Source: Ferruginibacter sp.
GTDB lineage: Bacteria; Bacteroidota; Bacteroidia; Chitinophagales; Chitinophagaceae
Length of the DNA: 19,988 nt
NCBI GenBank assembly: GCA_018882645.1
Contig: VERM01000004.1
Location: 1 to 19,988 of the forward strand
Direction: 5' to 3'
The position numbers were made by a program, and so were the translations under genes. The stretch's first letter is position 1, and every line of letters begins with the position of its first letter. Shown here piece by piece: positions 18,401 to 19,988 of the stretch. The notes beneath the pieces were generated by a model. The model was not told the DNA's origin, did no database searches, and saw only the letters and a list, made by a program, of their open reading frames with translations.

Positions 18401-18822
18401 TGGAACACATATCTGACAATGAGTTTTCTGTATATGTGAAAGACATAAAGCAAATTGAAGGGATTATGAATGGCAAGGTGGACATGTTTTTTGAATACAA
18501 CAATAAATATTATATCCTCGACTGGAAGTCCAATTATCTTGGGGATAAGATTGAAGACTATCAAAATCACATGTTGTCTGATGCGATGTCGGAAAACAAC
18601 TATCATTTGCAATACCTGATCTATACGGTTGCAGTAAAAAAATACCTGGAAAGCAAACTGGATCATTTTGATTACAATAAAGATTTCGGAGGTGTTATTT
18701 ACTTATTTCTCAGAGGCATCAGAAAAAACAGGACTAACGGAATTTTTTTTAAAAAACCATCCTACGCGCTTATTGAAAAGCTATCCGGCATATTCACAGG
18801 AAACGTCATCTCATTTCAATAG
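15409..18822 (+). CDS. recB: RecBCD enzyme (exonuclease V), beta subunit RecB, 3'-5' helicase and nuclease
   Basis: The 1137-residue product (E. coli RecB 1180) starts 4 bases after the recC stop. It has the UvrD-like helicase motifs: Walker A EASAGTGKTF (21-30), TYTKAAVAELEERV (54-67), LTIHGFC (118-124), Walker B FIDEFQD (368-374), GDPKQSIYAWR (398-408), NFRS (431-434), motif V VTIHSSKGLEYKIVF (716-730) and motif VI YVAITRA (784-790). After a Lys- and Ser-rich linker (about 870-895) comes the nuclease domain with GNLLHSILE (909-917, His913), GKVDMFFE (1022-1029, Asp1025), LDWKSN (1037-1042, Asp1038 and Lys1040) and YHLQYLIYT (1065-1073, Gln1068). The metal-binding His, both Asp and the Lys are intact, so the nuclease should be active. 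It unwinds and cuts both strands from DNA ends until Chi, then loads RecA. FGGVIYLFLRG (1093-1103) near the end is typical of RecB rather than AddA. Confidence 0.95.
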   Translation: MKKPKEFDVINVELNGSNLIEASAGTGKTFSIAILVLRLVLEKRISVKEILMVTYTKAAVAELEERVRLFVRLAYRFVSGEKINNAVIEKMILDYPDKANVKKTLDEAVLFLDETSVLTIHGFCQKTLTEFAFETNQLFGAEALQDVNAVVTDEVNKFWRNYITSVPVKVLQTIKSHGLSRVAIGAIVNEHMKGKKYFAYTNDKDYTLTPSVFSQFDFLIDEYENTKAILSEQLVKYVIENKEKLNQAALQDTYTQKNACHLLDEPEMFIDYIIKTKSIKVKTVFSDVVNLLSENNQEQIENQNKLHDISDAIICAAIQSILKGVESYKSKMNQLSFDDLIVKVHKAFYSDRAIQLSNVLQKKYKAVFIDEFQDTDRLQYEIFNRAFGRSSTIVFYIGDPKQSIYAWRKADIFTYFKAYKDVDNLYGMNENFRSTSRLIEAMNYFFKPRSDFDSFHFNNQEPSIDYIEVKSPKGLYKGEIYKEGIADFPITITKAPNKNEILEALGAQVVALLKPDSVYELEYENEKHTVRPSDIGILVRTNNDGREIKELLANLGIPSVTISDEKVLQSSEATALIYLLQAMYDISRKHINRALLSVFTGFSINEILKIKDEDVLDLFKKYKTRWDTAGIYATLMDFIIDFNVEQKLLERHTENGERILTNLYHLVELLHKQQASKKLTPPELIGWLKRSIEGMESEGDEYVQRIENDDESVKIVTIHSSKGLEYKIVFAPFMDLLTSLKHEVSSFRDPVSSDYISMKTKRMKEAQILLYQEQQEQENRRIIYVAITRAVYKCFIYKNTNSKGSSNFSNSSLAFFTNELHENANPLIEVNNNPVLLSSSFKRFNYASITAPAKKTNVNFSLLQENWKKMSYSYLSAKPDPIKKTSSNKSNHPYDHFVFHQLLKGEQTGNLLHSILEKINFTETSGHAESISNSIRQYAPSQNELYTEYLPKMIDEILHTEIITQGDESFQLSAVEYSKRIHEFEFDFPVMLFNPEALEHISDNEFSVYVKDIKQIEGIMNGKVDMFFEYNNKYYILDWKSNYLGDKIEDYQNHMLSDAMSENNYHLQYLIYTVAVKKYLESKLDHFDYNKDFGGVIYLFLRGIRKNRTNGIFFKKPSYALIEKLSGIFTGNVISFQ

Positions 18823-18890
18823 ACCCAATATTTTGTTTTATAAAAAAGCAATGTTTTTTTAAGGGTTGTTAGAGCAAAAACCAATAAAAA

Positions 18891-18908
18891 CATTCAAATC
18901 ATTCGAAT
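18891..18908 (+). repeat. Two adjacent 9-base repeats upstream of homoserine dehydrogenase
   Basis: CATTCAAAT (18891-18899) is followed directly by CATTCGAAT (18900-18908), differing at one base. The second copy ends at the -35-like box. The inner bases also make a short inverted repeat, CAAAT (18895-18899) against ATTTG (18907-18911). They could be half-sites of a regulator that controls the gene; with two copies and AT-rich bases, chance is a real alternative. Confidence 0.35.
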
Positions 18909-18937
18909 TTGACGGATATTTGCGCTGTTTTTATATT
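18909..18937 (+). promoter_or_regulatory. Probable promoter of homoserine dehydrogenase gene
   Basis: TTGACG (18909-18914) and TATATT (18932-18937) are separated by 17 bases, close to the general sigma-70 pattern. Read as a Bacteroidota promoter, TTTG (18908-18911) lies 20 bases before TATATTGT (18932-18939), a partial match to TAnnTTTG. Either way transcription would begin about 15-20 bases before the ATG at 18961. The position in the 138-base gap after recB suggests that homoserine dehydrogenase is expressed separately from recDCB. Confidence 0.45.
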
Positions 18938-18960
18938 GTCAAATTGAAATCTGAGCAGCA

Positions 18961-19988
18961 ATGAGTAAAAAATTAAAAATTGGAATGTTTGGTTTTGGCT
19001 GTGTTGGCCAGGGATTGTATCATGTATTGAACAACAGCACCGGTTTTAAGGCGGATATTCTTAAGATTGTTGTGAAAAATAAAAACAAAGAGCGCACATT
19101 GGCAAAAGATCTGATTACTTACGATAAAGACGAAGTGTTGGCTAATCCTGATATTGATGTGGTAGTAGAGCTTATTGATGATCCTGTTGAGGCTTTTTCT
19201 ATTGTGAGTAATGCTTTGCAAAATGGCAAACACGTGGTCACAGCCAATAAAAAAATGTTGGCTTTACATCTTGAAGAATTATATGCTCTACAGCAAAAAC
19301 ACAATGTTTCCTTGCTCTATGAGGCCTCTGTATGCGGAAGTATTCCAATCATTCGTACGCTTGAAGAGTACTTTGATAATGAGGAGCTTGAAAAGGTATC
19401 AGGGGTTTTTAATGGAACCACAAATTACATACTCACGAAAACCATAAATGAAAATCTTTCCTACGAAGAAGCTTTGAAACAAGCACAAGAGAAGGGATTT
19501 GCAGAAAGCGACCCTACAAACGATGTGGAGGGTTTTGATGCAAAATACAAAGCCATAATTGTTGCTTTGCATGCTTTTGGAATAATTATACCTGACAATA
19601 AAATGCTCAATCTTGGCATTACTACCTTACATGAAAACGACATTCGTTTTGCATTTGAAAAAAGCTATAAAATAAAACTTACTCCGGTTATTGCAAGACT
19701 GGCAAATAATAATATTTCTGCTTTATTAATTCCTCAGTTTATCAAGTCAGATAATCAGATTTTTAATATTGACAACGAGTTTAATGGAGTCATTGTGGAG
19801 GGGAAATTCTCAGGCGAACAGTTTTTAAAAGGAAAAGGTGCCGGAAGTATTCCAACCGGATCTGCTGTATTATCTGATTTGTCTTCTCTGTCTTATGGAT
19901 ATAAATATGAGTTTAAAAAACACACTCAAAGTCCGCTTCCTGTTTTTACCAACAATGTGCTTGTAGAAATTTATTTAAGATATAATAC
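18961..19988 (+). CDS. hom: Homoserine dehydrogenase, N-terminal part (runs off window)
   Basis: The frame is open from ATG 18961 to the window edge (342 codons plus two bases). Residues 8-19 carry the nucleotide-binding GMFGFGCVGQGL, then VVTANKKM (92-99), YEASVCGSIPIIRTL (120-134), VFNGTTNYIL (149-158), and the family signature AQEKGFAESDPTNDVEGFDA (175-194) continuing to Lys197. Asp193 and Lys197 match the catalytic pair. GAGSIPTGSAVLSDL (293-307) is also conserved. The enzyme reduces aspartate semialdehyde to homoserine with NAD(P)H, the branch point to threonine and methionine. No aspartokinase domain precedes it, so at the N-terminal side it is single-function. CGS in place of the usual GG before IPII is a variant I associate with Bacteroidota. 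Whether a regulatory ACT domain follows lies beyond the window. Confidence 0.93.
   Translation, partial: MSKKLKIGMFGFGCVGQGLYHVLNNSTGFKADILKIVVKNKNKERTLAKDLITYDKDEVLANPDIDVVVELIDDPVEAFSIVSNALQNGKHVVTANKKMLALHLEELYALQQKHNVSLLYEASVCGSIPIIRTLEEYFDNEELEKVSGVFNGTTNYILTKTINENLSYEEALKQAQEKGFAESDPTNDVEGFDAKYKAIIVALHAFGIIIPDNKMLNLGITTLHENDIRFAFEKSYKIKLTPVIARLANNNISALLIPQFIKSDNQIFNIDNEFNGVIVEGKFSGEQFLKGKGAGSIPTGSAVLSDLSSLSYGYKYEFKKHTQSPLPVFTNNVLVEIYLRYN

Noticed and set aside
18841..18863. A/T hairpin after recB as a terminator
   Set aside because: The stem would be nearly all A-T pairs with a poor loop; too weak to call.

Overview
The window looks like a stretch of chromosome from a member of the Bacteroidota, possibly a Chitinophagaceae or Sphingobacteriia relative. 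This rests on the AT-rich sequence, the lack of clear Shine-Dalgarno sites, TAnnTTTG-like promoter elements, and protein forms I associate with that phylum: the metallo-beta-lactamase/rhodanese fusion beside DUF983 and YeeE/YedE genes, the divergent PEP carboxylase, and the ASVCGSIPII form of homoserine dehydrogenase. The lineage call is inference. I see no tRNA, rRNA, CRISPR array, insertion sequence or phage gene. No gap between genes exceeds about 235 bases.

Left region (1-2258, minus strand): a sulfur cluster transcribed in the order MBL-rhodanese persulfide dioxygenase-like enzyme, DUF983 membrane zinc-ribbon protein, YeeE/YedE sulfur transporter (cut by the window edge). It probably imports and oxidises reduced sulfur compounds.

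Two-component region (2410-5602, plus strand): a membrane-bound multi-PAS histidine kinase of the HisKA_3/NarL type, followed by its LuxR/NarL-type response regulator. The kinase reading frame is broken by a one-base shift at a T5A6 tract between its H-box helix and its ATPase domain. A hairpin at 5787-5807 separates this unit from the convergent genes that follow.

Central metabolism (5807-10174, minus strand): phosphoenolpyruvate carboxylase, then a long-chain acyl-CoA synthetase 45 bases downstream.

Recombination region (10408-18822, plus strand): a compact recD-recC-recB operon encoding a complete RecBCD (exonuclease V) helicase-nuclease. recD and recC overlap by 16 bases, and recC and recB are 4 bases apart. 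All expected helicase and nuclease residues are visible in RecB and RecD, so the complex should work in double-strand-break repair and degradation of linear foreign DNA.

Right edge (18961 onward, plus strand): a homoserine dehydrogenase open past the window end, preceded by a plausible promoter that abuts two tandem 9-base repeats.

I did not find a convincing new biological system. The points most worth checking are the frameshifted kinase, the recD-recC-recB operon in a phylum where AddAB is more usual, and the grouping of DUF983 with the sulfur genes.
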